From assembly GCA_002102555.1 (NCBI GenBank), contig MCFL01000054.1, positions 62,001 to 126,000 of the forward strand: a stretch of DNA of 64,000 nt, read 5' to 3'. Shown one piece after another: positions 33,335 through 43,882 of this stretch. A program made the position numbers and the translations under genes. A model generated the notes under the pieces. That model searched no databases, was not told the DNA's origin, and saw nothing but the letters and a program-made list of their open reading frames with translations. The DNA is from Catenaria anguillulae PL171. Its lineage: Eukaryota; Blastocladiomycota; Blastocladiomycetes; Blastocladiales; Catenariaceae. Within the stretch, counting starts at the first letter, position 1, and every line of letters begins with the position of its first letter.

Positions 33335-33408
33335 ACTTTCACCAGTGAACTGTTCACGATTCACCGGTCATCGGCGTGAATGGTGAAAGTAGGTGAAAGC
33401 ATGTGAAA
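33335..33408. repeat. Cluster of GTGAA/TTCAC motifs, probable hAT terminus
   Basis: At least eight copies of GTGAA or its complement within about 75 bases, including an inverted pair ACTTTCACC (33335-33343) and GGTGAAAGT (33382-33390). Such subterminal motif clusters are typical of hAT element ends. It lies just beyond the transposase stop. A matching far end and an 8-bp target duplication were not found. Confidence 0.5.
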
Positions 33409-33457
33409 ACCAATTGCATGGAAGAATAAACGAAACATCAGCTACAGAATAACTATC

Positions 33458-34290
33458 TCAATTGTTCTTAACATGCAGCTGCCTCATCAGCGCAAGTGGC
33501 ATGTCTGGCGTCAGAGCTAGCTCCAACCAACTGGACTGCATCAGCAAAGCTTGGGCCGAGTCACTTGACATGCGGTTTCTCACAGCCGACAACAAGCGGC
33601 CAGCACCACTGAACGCACGCTCGGACTCCACTGCTGTGCCGGGGTCGTTGGCAAAATCCAAGTACATCCGGTAGAGCGTTGGGAACCGGTTCCCATTCAC
33701 TCTCCACCAAGCGAACACAGCACCAAAACAATCGTTAACAGACGCGTCGACAGGGACCACGGCTTGGTCGCTTTGGCATCGATCCATGTACATTTGCCAT
33801 TCCTCATCGACTGAGCGCAACGGAACGCCACAGCCAACAAAGGCGACGTTGGTGGGCTTGTAGGCCTCCTCAATCGCGCGCCGGGAGTTGACAACGGAAT
33901 TCCCTTCTTGGTCAAGAAAGGCATCCAAATCCAAGTCCATGTCGGATTCATTGCCAGAAAGCTCGTCACCAAGCGCCGAAGTGGTTGTGGTTGTGGCAGC
34001 CGAGCGGGTGGTTGAGCTTGTTGCACGTGTTCCTTGGGATGGACTGGGATCCTCGGTGGTGGCCTCAGGGACAGCACCATAGGCTCGATATCACGATGCG
34101 ACTGATCTCTTGCTTGAAAACAGCCACGGGATCGGACACGTTCACAGGACCATCACTTGATGCGGCTGCCGCCTTGCAGCGATCGGCGACTCGTTGGGAA
34201 AAGTAATGCATGGAGTAACAGGGGTCAAGTACATGGGCCAAAACGATTGCGCAAGCTGACTTGTCCCAATACTTCTCGAAAACGGCGAGC
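33458..34290 (-). pseudogene. hAT-family transposase, C-terminal portion
   Basis: The C-terminal frame (33940-33458) carries the hAT dimerisation domain: RFPTLYRMYLDFANDPGTAV, then ESERAFSGAGRLLSAVRNRM and QALLMQSSWL. Upstream, in a second frame, KYWDKSACAIVLAHVLDPCY matches the W..(S/D)..A..LDP.. helix found just ahead of that domain. The frame changes near 34075. The N-terminal zinc finger and the first catalytic half are not recognised, so the gene is truncated and inactive. hAT elements are plain cut-and-paste DNA transposons. Confidence 0.75.
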
Positions 34291-36391
34291 GTCGCAAAAA
34301 TGACGAGCGGCTTGGTTTCTGGATGCTGGCCGACGAGTGCAAAAACGAGCCAACCGCCGTTTCCCACAATGGAGTGGGAGTCAATGACACAAAGATGACG
34401 CATACATCTGTGCTTGAAATTGCCGTCAAAATGCAGCGGCACATCCTTGCCGACTTTGTCCAGAGCGTGCACTAGCGCGCAGTGCACGCTCGGAAGTGGT
34501 AAAGAACGAAGTAGGATATGTTGCCGTGCCATGCTTGACGCCGAGCGCAGAGTTGTAGTCCAAGTTGTACACAGCGAACGGGTGCTGGTCGCGAGCCTTG
34601 GTTCGGTATTCGCAAAGGTCTCGGATATGCTTTTCAAACAACTCGACTGGCACAACGCGATACCGATGCACAATGGACTTGACAAAGGTCTTGTCAGCAA
34701 ACAGAGTCGTCATTGTCAAGATCGGGTCGGGCTACAAAACGGCAAGGCATAGACCAAATCAATACCAGCACTTGCTTGTGCCATAAATGCAAATGACCTG
34801 CACGTACTGAATGCTCCATTGGGTCAAACACGTCCGTTGGCACGTCAACCGCCCTCTCCACCCCTCCCACAACTTGTTTCCCGTCCGCTGAGAGCACATC
34901 GAGGATACCGCTTCCCCCCGTCATCATGGCCGAGACCGAGTGGAAGCGCGGCAAGTCGCACGACAGAATACTTGATGATGGCTATGACCTTGTTTTCGAG
35001 CGCAGGCGCGCGGTGGCCTGATTTTGAGATGCAGGTATGCGCCCCAACTTGGCGAACCCAAAAGAGGGTAAACAAAATCGAGATCCTGGTTGAAGCGTCT
35101 CAGGATACGTTGAGACATATTGCGAGGGCGCCATCAGTGGTGCCATTGGCGGTTCGTGCATAAGTTGTGCGTTTGCAGATGACGACGAGTAAATCGGTGC
35201 TTGAGATGCTGACGCGGTAAACAACGGGTTGACGGACGATGAGCGTGGTGTCGCGTAAGGGTCGGCCCAAGTTAAAATTGGATTCAAATGGGACTGTTCG
35301 TGCGTTGGGTGGTACTGCTGGCGATGCTGTATATCATGCAACAACACAGAGGCAGTCAGACGCACAATTCCACAGCAATACGAACGCCAAGTACGGCAGA
35401 CATACTATGTTGAGCAGATGGAAAAGATTCAGGAAGCGAGTCGTGCGACGACGAGTCGTGATTGCCTTGGGCTGATGCGATTGGTGCAGGAATGGACATG
35501 TTGGGATGCGATGCGCAAGTGCGAGGGAAAGGCCAGCGGAGCAGGGAGAAATGAGCGGAACAAGGGAATGCAGTTGTTGAGGTACTCGCCAGGCACCGTC
35601 TCAGGCACATGGTTGAGGAGCGAGCATGGAAGGTCTTTCCACATCCACAGACGCAATTCCAGAATCCTGCCAACATCGCCGGCAACGTGTCGGTCGTTTC
35701 CCGAGCAATCTTGGCGGCGAGGGTCGCAAAGACGACAAGCGACTTGGTTGCCGGATGTTGGCCGACGTGTACGAGGACGAGCCAGACACCTCTTCCTGCA
35801 AGGTCGAATCATAAACTGTCAACACGGGCCAAACCGAGTGTGCGCTTGACGAGGAAATCAATCTTAATCTTAATGAAGATGATGTACGTGTCTTGACCAA
35901 TAATCCCAGCCCGCATCTTGCAGACAACATGGTCGCAACGTGGGTAATGATGGAAAGTGGAGTCGAACCATGAGCGGCGAGCAGCGAAGGCGACGGGCAA
36001 ATGAAGGGCGCCAGCCGGCGCAGCGAAACTGTTGCTTGACTCGACCTTGGTGGTCTTGAGTCTGTACTTGATTGTGTCCGGCAGCTGCGGGACGAATTCG
36101 GCCAGCGAGGTGCAAATGCCAAAGCTCGAGGCCGGGGGACAGCAGGGTGGCGTCGTTGAAGTCTTGCAGCCGTTCATCTTGGCTGACACGCGCGGCCAAA
36201 AAGTTGGTCATGTCTCGTCGCCCATTTTGATGGGATCGTGGTACAAGTTGACATTTGGCCAAATCGTCATCGTTGATGTCTTGGGGCTTTTGGGGACAAT
36301 GGCGGAGGAAAATGCGGCCTTGTTGCCACGTGGGTGCAATGGCGACGTGATGAAGGGGCAGGAGCACCGACGTGAAGAGGGAGCGCGCCAT
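34284..36391 (-). pseudogene. Unresolved coding fragments with an internal duplication
   Basis: Protein-like stretches alternate among frames on the minus strand. From the right: MARSLFTSVLLPLHHVAIAP at 36391, with the look of a mitochondrial leader; FAARRSWFDSTFHHYPRCD near 35960; GVWLVLVHVGQHPATKSLVV near 35760; LPRFHSVSAMMTGGSGILDV near 34930; then, across a likely intron (GTACGT...TTTTGTAG, about 34806-34733), DKTFVKSIVHRYRVVPVELF near 34680; and GGWLVFALVGQHPETKPLVI near 34330. The two GQHP segments are diverged copies of each other. I do not recognise the family. It could be a decayed duplicated gene, or two transposon-derived pieces next to the hAT remnant. Confidence 0.35.
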
Positions 36392-37184
36392 GTTGAATTG
36401 TGTTGATGTTGAGTCAAAAGTGCTTTGTCAAGGTCAGCATCAGGCCTAGAAGCACACAAGGTATTGGCATGTGCCGCGCATTGTGGAGTGACGAAGCATA
36501 CCTGGTCTAGATGCCGTGATGCAGACGTCGTGACTTGGCGTCTGTTCGCAGAGGAGGCGAGGTGCGGTCAGGCAGGGCTGCGGGATCGATGGCGGTGGCT
36601 GCAAAAGGAAGTTGCCAAGGGTCTCTGGTGCGTTGAGAAGTAATGGAGGAGTACATATTTCATGAACGGGCCAAAAGTCAGTCTGGGCGTTCACGTAATT
36701 ACAAGGGTCGTCTTGCAGGTGCGATCTCGGCAACAAATCACACACAGAAAGAGGCCGTGATGCCAGCGGGAGCAGCGAACTCTCGGCTTGTTGTCCGCCA
36801 CCAGGAAGGCAGAGGAAAACAGGACGGGGACTGGGCTGACGCGCGGGCCGTGTCGCAGTCAAACGGCAGGTTGTCTGGGCGACCGCGACCGACTCAGTAG
36901 GCCAATGGCAGTTCGGGTCGGCGTGCGGGTCGGCGTCATAGCTTGCTTTGTGGCGAGTAGCAAGAGAGGGCATTCTTGCACTGCTCTTGCCACTCTGGGC
37001 CGATCGAAATGTGTTTGGACACAGGGTTCATACGACCACGACCATCGTCGTGACGTCAATGTGCCGAGGAGCTCCATGCGAGTACATCCAAGTGATACAA
37101 GTGTAATGACAATCACATTCCTCAACAAATACTGATGATACTACTAAAAACAACACTGCCTCCACGACCATGTACACTGGTCCC
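36392..37184. other. Intergenic
   Basis: About 790 bp between the unresolved fragments and the EF-Tu stop. No gene or repeat recognised. Confidence 0.4.
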
Positions 37185-38926
37185 TTACTCAATAATCTTG
37201 GTCACAACACCGGTACCCACCGTCTTGCCGCCCTCACGAATCGTAAACCGCTGCCCCTCCTCAAGGGCAATGTCCGACACAAGCTCCACACTGAGCGTGA
37301 CATTGTCACCGGGCATGACCATGTGCTCGGGATCCTCCGGGTGCTTGAGCGTGGCCGTCACGTCGCAAGTGCGCACAAACACCTGCGGGCGGTAGTTGTC
37401 GGTGAAAGGCGTGTGGCGACCGCCCTCGTCCTTGGTCAAAATGTAAAACTGGGCAAGGAACTTGCGGTGGGCCTTGACGGATCCAGGCACGCAAATGACT
37501 TGGCCCTTCTTGATATCTTCGCGCTTGATACCGCGCAACAAGATGCCCATGTTGTCGCCGGCCTGCCCTTGCTCGAGCTCCTTGTGGAACATTTCAATGC
37601 CCGTGATGGTTGTCTTCTTGTTGGCGCCAAACCCGATAATCTCCACTTCGGATCCCTTGGTGATGACGCCACGCTCCACGCGGCCCGTGGTGACGGTACC
37701 ACGGCCAGAGATGGAGAAAACATCTTCGACGGGCATGAGGAAGGGCTTGTCGAGGTCACGCTTGGGCGTCGGAATCCACGAGTCCACGGCCGCCATAAGA
37801 TCCAAGATCTTTTGACCGCCAATCTCCGGGTTGCGGCCCTCGAGCGCAGCCAAGGCCGAGCCCATGATCATGGGCGTGTTATCGCCGTCGAAGCCATAGC
37901 TCGAGAGCAACTCGCGCATTTCCATCTCGACAAGCTCGAGCATTTCCGGATCCTCAACAGCATCCACCTTGTTGACAAACACCACGAGGTTGGAGATACC
38001 AACTGCTTGGCCAGCAGCAAATGTTCGCGGGTTTGCGGCATTTGACCGTCGGTCGCGGCAACCACAATGATGGCACCGTCCATTTGTGCGGCACCCGTGA
38101 TCATGTTCTTGATGTAATCGGCGTGGCCGGGCAGTCGACGTGCGCGTAGTGGCGGTTGGCGGTTTCATACTCGACGTGAGCAGTGGAGATGGTGATACCA
38201 CGGGCTAATAAAATGCGTTGGCATTCGTAAGAGAAAGGAAAATGTACACCCGAATGATAGCGAGCAAACAAAGATAAATGCAATCGCATACCCTTCTCTT
38301 CGGGAGCCTTGTCAATCTGCGAGTAGTCGCGGAACTCGGCGCCACCGGCCTCGGCGAGCACCTTGGTGATGGCGGCAGTCAAAGTGGTCTTGCCGTGATC
38401 GACGTGGCCAATGGTACCAATGTTGACGTGGGGCTTGGTGCGGTCAAAGGTGGCCATGGTGCGGACTGAGAGACATGGAATGGAAAAAAAAAGCCGAATG
38501 TCAGCATCCATCATGGCTCGATCGAGCGAGCCAGCGGTCGTGAACGAACGAACCGTTGTTGCGGGCAACACGGGCAACGGTGGGGGTCACGGCCATGGTC
38601 TATTGGATGTGGTTGGGGGCATTCGAGGTCAGATTATGAAACCTGGATGGATGGAATCGATCGCCAGCTGCCATGACAATGGGAACAAAAACGATACGGA
38701 CACGCATGAGCGTCGAGAGTTGGCGGGCCGAGCGGGCAGCCGACATGGCGGCAACAGCGCCTGTGCACATGAATTTGCACCCATACGTCAGTCAGTGATT
38801 GGTTTGTTGGCATGGGGTTTGGTGCGTGCGATACAAACCAACATTGGCCTTGGGCACAGAGGCCGAGGGCTTGGTAGTGGCCGAGCGGGCAGCACGGGCA
38901 ACGGGGCGGGCAATGTTGCGGAGCAT
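37185..38926 (-). CDS. TUF1: Mitochondrial elongation factor Tu
   Basis: Exon 1 (from ATG 38926) encodes a typical mitochondrial leader, [21 protein letters not shown] small exon 38599-38554 and exon 38465-38292 follow, then the last exon 38204-37185. GTPase motifs are [10 protein letters not shown] (G1), [14 protein letters not shown] (G2) and a G4 NKVDA; domains 2 and 3 are complete ([17 protein letters not shown] ... [11 protein letters not shown] ... [18 protein letters not shown]). It delivers aminoacyl-tRNA to mitochondrial ribosomes. Two single-base losses break the frame: one in the DCPGH motif near 38128 and one near 38005 before [14 protein letters not shown]. Both lie in G/C runs. 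For so conserved a gene, sequence error is the better reading. The link between the leader exon and exon 2 (intron about 240 nt) is inferred. Confidence 0.9.
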
Positions 38927-39285
38927 GGTTGTCTGGCGGGCGGGCGGGCGTCAATACGGATGCGTGGCACAGAGCTTAGCTTACAAGCAGCGGATTCCGT
39001 CGTTGCGTTTGTCGATGATGGAGAGAACTTAGGACGCAAACAAAACATCAAGAGCACAAGGTGCCGACCGATTCCGATCGAGGATCGCCTGGAGCGCATC
39101 GATACCCGTCACGTGATCCCTGTGTGCTGCTGGAATGCGGTCTCTCAGGCTCATGTGTTCGTCGTTCATGGATGCTTTCGGACATTGCATGCCTGCTGCA
39201 TTGACTCCATCGATAGCTATAGCGCACATTCCATCGCCATGCAACCCATGCAAATCTCACCCAAAGAATAAGAAAGCAATCGAAA
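38927..39285. promoter_or_regulatory. Divergent promoter region of TUF1 and PXR1
   Basis: 359 bp between start codons, with no coding content seen. It probably drives both genes. Confidence 0.4.
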
Positions 39286-40386
39286 ATGGGCCTCTCCGCA
39301 CCCCGCTTCAAGCAACGCATCTGTGTCGACCCGCAAAACAAGTCGTGGGCCGACGACACGTCCAAGTTTGGCTTCACCATGCTGCGCAAGATGGGCTGGG
39401 ACGCCGGCAAGGGTCTGGGCCGTGACGGGTCGGGCATGACCGAGCACGTCAAGGTCTCGGTTAAGAACAACTCGGCCGGTGTTGGCGCAAAGTCCACGGC
39501 GGGGGACAACTGGTTGCAAAACACGGATGCGTTTGCAAAGTTATTGGCCGAATTGAACGAGCGCATGGAAGAGGAGAGCGTCGGCGGGAGCGATGGAGAA
39601 AAGGTCGACAAGGCAGAGGAGGAGGGGGACAGTAAGAAGAGCAAGAAGGCAAAGAAGGAGAAGAAGAGCAAGAAAGTGTCCAAGAAGCTGAAGGACAAGG
39701 AGCAATCATCCATATCCTCGAGCAGCAGCGACTCTGAATCCCCAGCAACCACCACGGCCACACCTGCCGCCGATCCAACCACCTCCAAACTCGCACACGC
39801 CCGTTACGCTGCCCGCGCAAAGTACCTGCGCAACAAGAAGCTCGCCACCTCGTCCTCGGAAGCCCTCACCGAGATCCTTGCCCTCGACAAGGCCCAACGC
39901 GTCGTCAAGGACGCCGCGTCTGCACCGACCTCATCATCGGGCTCGCCATCGCCCACACCAATGGGCGAAGACGCGGATCCCGAAGATGCGTACCGCCCGG
40001 CATTTGGTGGACTCGGCGCATCTCCGTTCGCGGCAACCGCAAGCTCTGGCGCGTCGTCCGCGGTTGATCCCTTGATGGCCATGTTTGTCACGGGCAGATC
40101 ACACGGCGGGTCCATGCCCGCGGCGGCCGAGGAGCCCGTGCGGGATGTCAAGGTGTTGCCGAGTGTCCCGGTTGCCGAGTCGCCCGACGTTCCCAAACGG
40201 GATGACGAAACAGAAGCCGTGAGTGAGAGCGGGCCGGATGGCAAAAAGGCCAAGACGGACAAGAAGAGCAGCAAGAAAAAGCGTTCCCGTGGCGAGGATG
40301 CTCAGTCAGAAGAGGCGAGCGATAGGAAGCGGGCAAAAAAGGAGGCCAAAAAGGCAGCCAAGGCGGCAAAGAAACAGCGGTCTTAA
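39286..40386 (+). CDS. PXR1: PXR1/PINX1 G-patch ribosome biogenesis protein
   Basis: One uninterrupted exon of 366 residues. The start MGLSAPRFKQRICVDPQNKSW matches the PXR1/PINX1 N-terminus (read as MGLSAPRFKQRICVDPQ then NKSWADDTSKFG), and the G-patch follows: MLRKMGWDAGKGLGRDGSGM, then HVKVSVKNNSAGVGAK and NTDAFAKLLAELNERM. The rest is Lys/Ser/Glu-rich with KKSKK-type runs, ending AAKAAKKQRS. Yeast PXR1/GNO1 activates the helicase Prp43 in pre-rRNA processing, and human PINX1 also inhibits telomerase. Short basic repeats in the tail suggest nucleolar targeting. Confidence 0.9.
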   Translation: MGLSAPRFKQRICVDPQNKSWADDTSKFGFTMLRKMGWDAGKGLGRDGSGMTEHVKVSVKNNSAGVGAKSTAGDNWLQNTDAFAKLLAELNERMEEESVGGSDGEKVDKAEEEGDSKKSKKAKKEKKSKKVSKKLKDKEQSSISSSSSDSESPATTTATPAADPTTSKLAHARYAARAKYLRNKKLATSSSEALTEILALDKAQRVVKDAASAPTSSSGSPSPTPMGEDADPEDAYRPAFGGLGASPFAATASSGASSAVDPLMAMFVTGRSHGGSMPAAAEEPVRDVKVLPSVPVAESPDVPKRDDETEAVSESGPDGKKAKTDKKSSKKKRSRGEDAQSEEASDRKRAKKEAKKAAKAAKKQRS

Positions 40387-40415
40387 ATTGTGTACATTAC
40401 CTGTCCTTGGAATTG

Positions 40416-40437
40416 TTTTTTTTTTTTTTTTTTTTTT
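40416..40437 (+). repeat. T22 homopolymer between convergent genes
   Basis: Twenty-two T immediately downstream of PXR1 and touching the stop codon of the minus-strand methyltransferase. On the minus strand it reads as an A run right after the stop, which can mimic a poly(A) tail in cDNA priming. Confidence 0.85.
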
Positions 40438-41443
40438 CACGTTTGATATACACACAGCACTTCATTCCCCCTTTGCATGACCTGTCTCGCGCGCACCAAC
40501 GCTGCCACGGTTTCGGGAGTCGTTTGACAACATCCGCCCACAACCAGCGGGCCAAACGGCACAATCCACTCTTGCACCGCGACCTGCGCATAGTTATCGT
40601 CGTCCATGCCCGACCCTGCGATCCAATTCCGTGCCACGGCGTCCCACCGCTGGCCCTTGTTGGGATACACGACAATTTCCGGGTTGGACCCACGGCACTG
40701 CGAATCTGGGCAAGCGCGCCAGCGATGTGCTGCGGTGGGGTACAGTTGATGCCGACAAGATGGCCCGCGGCATGAATCTCACGAGCAACAAGGTCAATCG
40801 GGTCGCCAGCACCCGTTTCCGTGGCCGAACAACAGGTCAGGCTGATCCATACTCGCGGCCTCGCAGCAGAACCATCGATCGGGGCAAAGAATTGGCTGAC
40901 TGCGGCCAGAATCGCACGGACTTCAACCACGCTGGGGACCGTCTCGAATGCGAGATACTGGACCTTGTCCAATACGCCTTGACCTCCCCACCCAAAGGCT
41001 TGCAGCCTGAGCTGATGAAATGCCGTCAACGCAGGCAACGCATCTGCGCCCAACTCGTCCACGAACGCGCCCGTGTACTCTGACCCATCGGCAAGCGTCG
41101 CTCCATAACTCCCCATGGACACGGCCACCTGCTTATCGGGTGCTGCATCCAGCGCCAGCTGAACACCCTTGCGCAACAGCGCGCTCGACCGCGCATAATC
41201 CAACCCAAGGTGCTTTGCGAGATTGTCCGGGTGGGCCTGGTACGTGGATGTCAAAGGATGTCGGCACCCGCCGAAGCATAGCTTGCGTGGACGGCTTGGA
41301 TGGCCGATGGGTGCGTGTGGATGCATCCGGCGCCCCACACGGGTCGGCGCGCAGGTGGGCGAGGTTGTGGCGCGGACGAGTTCGTCGGCAAAGGCACCGT
41401 CGAGGATGCGGAAGCGTGGCGGAGCGGTCGTGGTCATGGTCAT
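40437..41443 (-). CDS. Homocysteine S-methyltransferase (Sam4/Mht1/MmuM type)
   Basis: The start MTMTTTAPPRFRILDGAFADEL at 41443 (the conserved part is FRILDGAFADEL) is followed, partly in another frame, by AIQAVHASYASAGADIL and TSTYQA. The body has AVSMGSYGATLADGSEYTGA, YLAFETVPSVVE and the first zinc Cys in GINCTPPQHI. The C-terminal pair lies in LVVGGCCQTTPE, then VLCVYQT-stop at 40437. This family transfers a methyl group from S-methylmethionine or S-adenosylmethionine to homocysteine. Two or three single-base slips are needed (near 41310, 41257 and 40675). Convergent with PXR1. Confidence 0.8.
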
Positions 41444-41808
41444 GTTGGTGGCGGAAAGTGCTGAGCCGTGATGCGTGCCTGCAGTATGCATGCATGGTCT
41501 CGAGGGGGTCTTGGTTGCTTTTGTCACATTTTTTATCCATCGGTCGCGTCAGCGAGAGACGTGAGCACGCCACCGTCACAGCTCACAGCCCACCGCCGGC
41601 TGGCTTGCAATTGATGTCTGGGTTGGCGCCGGATTCCAAAGACAATGCATGCTAACAATGACTATTGGCAACCTGATGGATCAATATCATGGGAAATGAC
41701 GCTGTCATCGTGCAACATCTCGTCGACACTGGGCACTTTCATTTGGACACCGACGTGTTTGTGCAAGAACTGTGCAGCCCGGACAGTGGGTGATCCTGCC
41801 TCAGTATT
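41444..41808. other. Divergent intergenic region
   Basis: About 365 bp between methyltransferase and endopolyphosphatase starts. No gene recognised. It may contain an unrecognised signal-anchor exon of the phosphatase. Confidence 0.35.
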
Positions 41809-43392
41809 ATGCTTTGTGGTCGTTGTTGCGGCTGCCGGCAAGGGCCGGCCGACGCCGCTCGCTTCACTCAGGCCATCGACGTCGTTCAAAACCCCACCAA
41901 GGCAACGGGCCGGTTTTGGCACTTGACAGACATTCACCTTGGTATGGACAATTCATTGCTGCGAACGCCCTGGTCACGCAACCTGACGCTGGCGATGGCC
42001 GGGGCCAAACTCAAGATCCTTGGTATACGGCCGGCGCATCGCCTTTGCTCGCCTGCCATGCATTCAATAGTACCTCAATGACGCAGGCAGGATCAGCCGG
42101 GCAGTTTGGCGCTCCTTTAACCTTTTGCGACTCGCCGCCTGCGCTTCTCAACCTGACCTTGTCCAATACGCGCCGTATCACCAACGATAATGTGGATTTC
42201 ATTGTTGTCACGGGAGACCTGGCGCGCCACGATTCCAACCTGTTAAAGTCCTTTGAGGAAAATCTGCGTTGATTCGAGCCGTGACCGAATCGATTCATCA
42301 AGGATGGCCCGAACACCACTGTTGCTGTCGCTAGGAAACAATGGTGCTTTTCTTTCGGTTGTGTGCCCAGCGCTTTCCTGTTTCGCCGACTCTTTGTTTC
42401 ATTGCCAGACGTCTACCCGCACAACTCACTCGCGCCCCATTCGCCTTTCCTTTCCGCCATGGCGAAAGTTTGGTCTGCGCACATTCCTCGCGATCAGCTG
42501 TCCACATTTCGCTCGTTTGGCTGGTTTGCACGCCCGTTGACACCCAAGCTGACGGGCGTCAGTCTCAACACAATCGCCTTCTTTTCGAGCAATCCGAACG
42601 CGACAGATTGTGTGCTTGACCCTCATGGATACGGCGCGCGACACTTGGACTGGCTCGAGCATCGGGTGCTTCAACAAGCAAAACGGGTGGGTCACAAGGT
42701 TCTCATCTCTGGCCATGTGCCGCCACACCCGAACGCATGGCTTGCAGGATGCTTGCATGCATTTGCCAAATTGGCCAGCCAGTATGAGGATGTGATCATT
42801 GGACATTTGTTCGGGTATGTTATGCGAAGCGAGCGAATCGAGCATGTCACAGCTGACGGGATTCATCAATGGCAGACATGTCAATCTCGACCACTTCGTG
42901 TTTCTTGATCCTTCTCCTCCTCCATCTCAGGCGCCTCCACCACAATCTTTTTCGATAATGATGCGAAGCGACAACAGTCCATGATGCCTGCCCACGACAT
43001 TCACAGCCCGCTACATGCCTCGCTCACTCGCGCTACCTCACATCATCGCTTCATTCTCGCCTGACCACTTCTTCCGATATCCCAATCTCTCCAGTGCACT
43101 CATCTCGCCTTCCGTGATCCCAAACTACCTCCCCTCCATCCGCCTCTTTGATTATTCCTCAACGCATCTGATCGATTACCACCAGTTCCTCCTCAACCTC
43201 TCAGCCACAGCGCAAGTCCGCCAAAATACGAGCTCGAGTATTCTGCGCGTGACGCGTACGGCATGCCCGACTTGTCGCCTCGATCGTATCAGCGGCTGAC
43301 GCTAGCGCTCATACTGCCGAATCCGGACGAGCGGGCAAAAACAATTCGACAACGGTTTTGGAGGTATTTTTCGGTCAGCACGGGTGTGGAGT
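41809..43392 (+). CDS. PPN1: Endopolyphosphatase, PPN1-like
   Basis: Metallophosphatase motifs in order: GRFWHLTDIHLGM (D-x-H), VDFIVVTGDLARHD (GD), LLSLGNN then, after an intron, DVYPHNSLAPHSPF (GNxD/H region), SLNTIAFFSSNPNATDC, LISGHVPPHP and YEDVIIGHLFGY (GHxxxH-like). The C-terminus has ISPSVIPNYLPSIRLFDYSS and YELEYSARDAYGMPDLSP. PPN1 is a vacuolar membrane enzyme that cuts internal bonds of polyphosphate. The spacing C-H near 42057 and CDSPPALLN is also typical. The start is uncertain: 41809 is used, but a hydrophobic stretch (LCFVVVVAAAG) in another frame at 41810 may be the signal-anchor, implying one slip. The end is taken at the TGA near 43390; a further exon up to 43702 is possible. 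Confidence 0.78.
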
Positions 43393-43882
43393 GAGTGCAT
43401 TGAGTTGAGCATGGTCTGGGATCGGAAAGGTGGCTGCAAAGAGTCGCGATTGATGGATGTACACAGGGCAGGTTACATGGCCGAGCACGTGCTTCGAGTC
43501 CACTGCTACTATAGCGGATGTAATGGAATACTTGTGTTTGGCGCAGTCACATGCTTATCTTGGGCGCATCACAAGAGATTCGGTGAGAACCTACATATCT
43601 GGGGCACGCGTCGCCTGCACACAGATTGCTGCTGCTCCATTGCGCGAGGGAATAAGTTCTCTTAATGATGGTGCAGAAATCAAATCAGGGATACCACACT
43701 GAGCACTCTATGCACTTCACTGCCGTCACATTCGCTTGAATCCTCATGTGCATCGATCGTCCGATTCAACCCGCCGTCCGTTTCGATTCCATTGCCAAGT
43801 ACACAACACAGCAACCTTCTGATTTTGCACACGCCATTGTGGATGCAATAGACTTGCGCAAAAGTAATCCCCCAAAGATCCC
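43393..43882. other. Intergenic, possible last exon of PPN1
   Basis: A frame at 43457-43702 reads QSHAYLGRITRDSVRTYISG and could be a spliced C-terminal exon (acceptor TACACAG near 43470), but the phase does not fit cleanly. Otherwise this is the promoter region of the next gene. Confidence 0.3.

Noticed and set aside
38101-38577. Programmed frameshifting in EF-Tu
   Set aside because: Two separate one-base losses at G/C runs in a gene that never uses recoding are better explained by sequence error.
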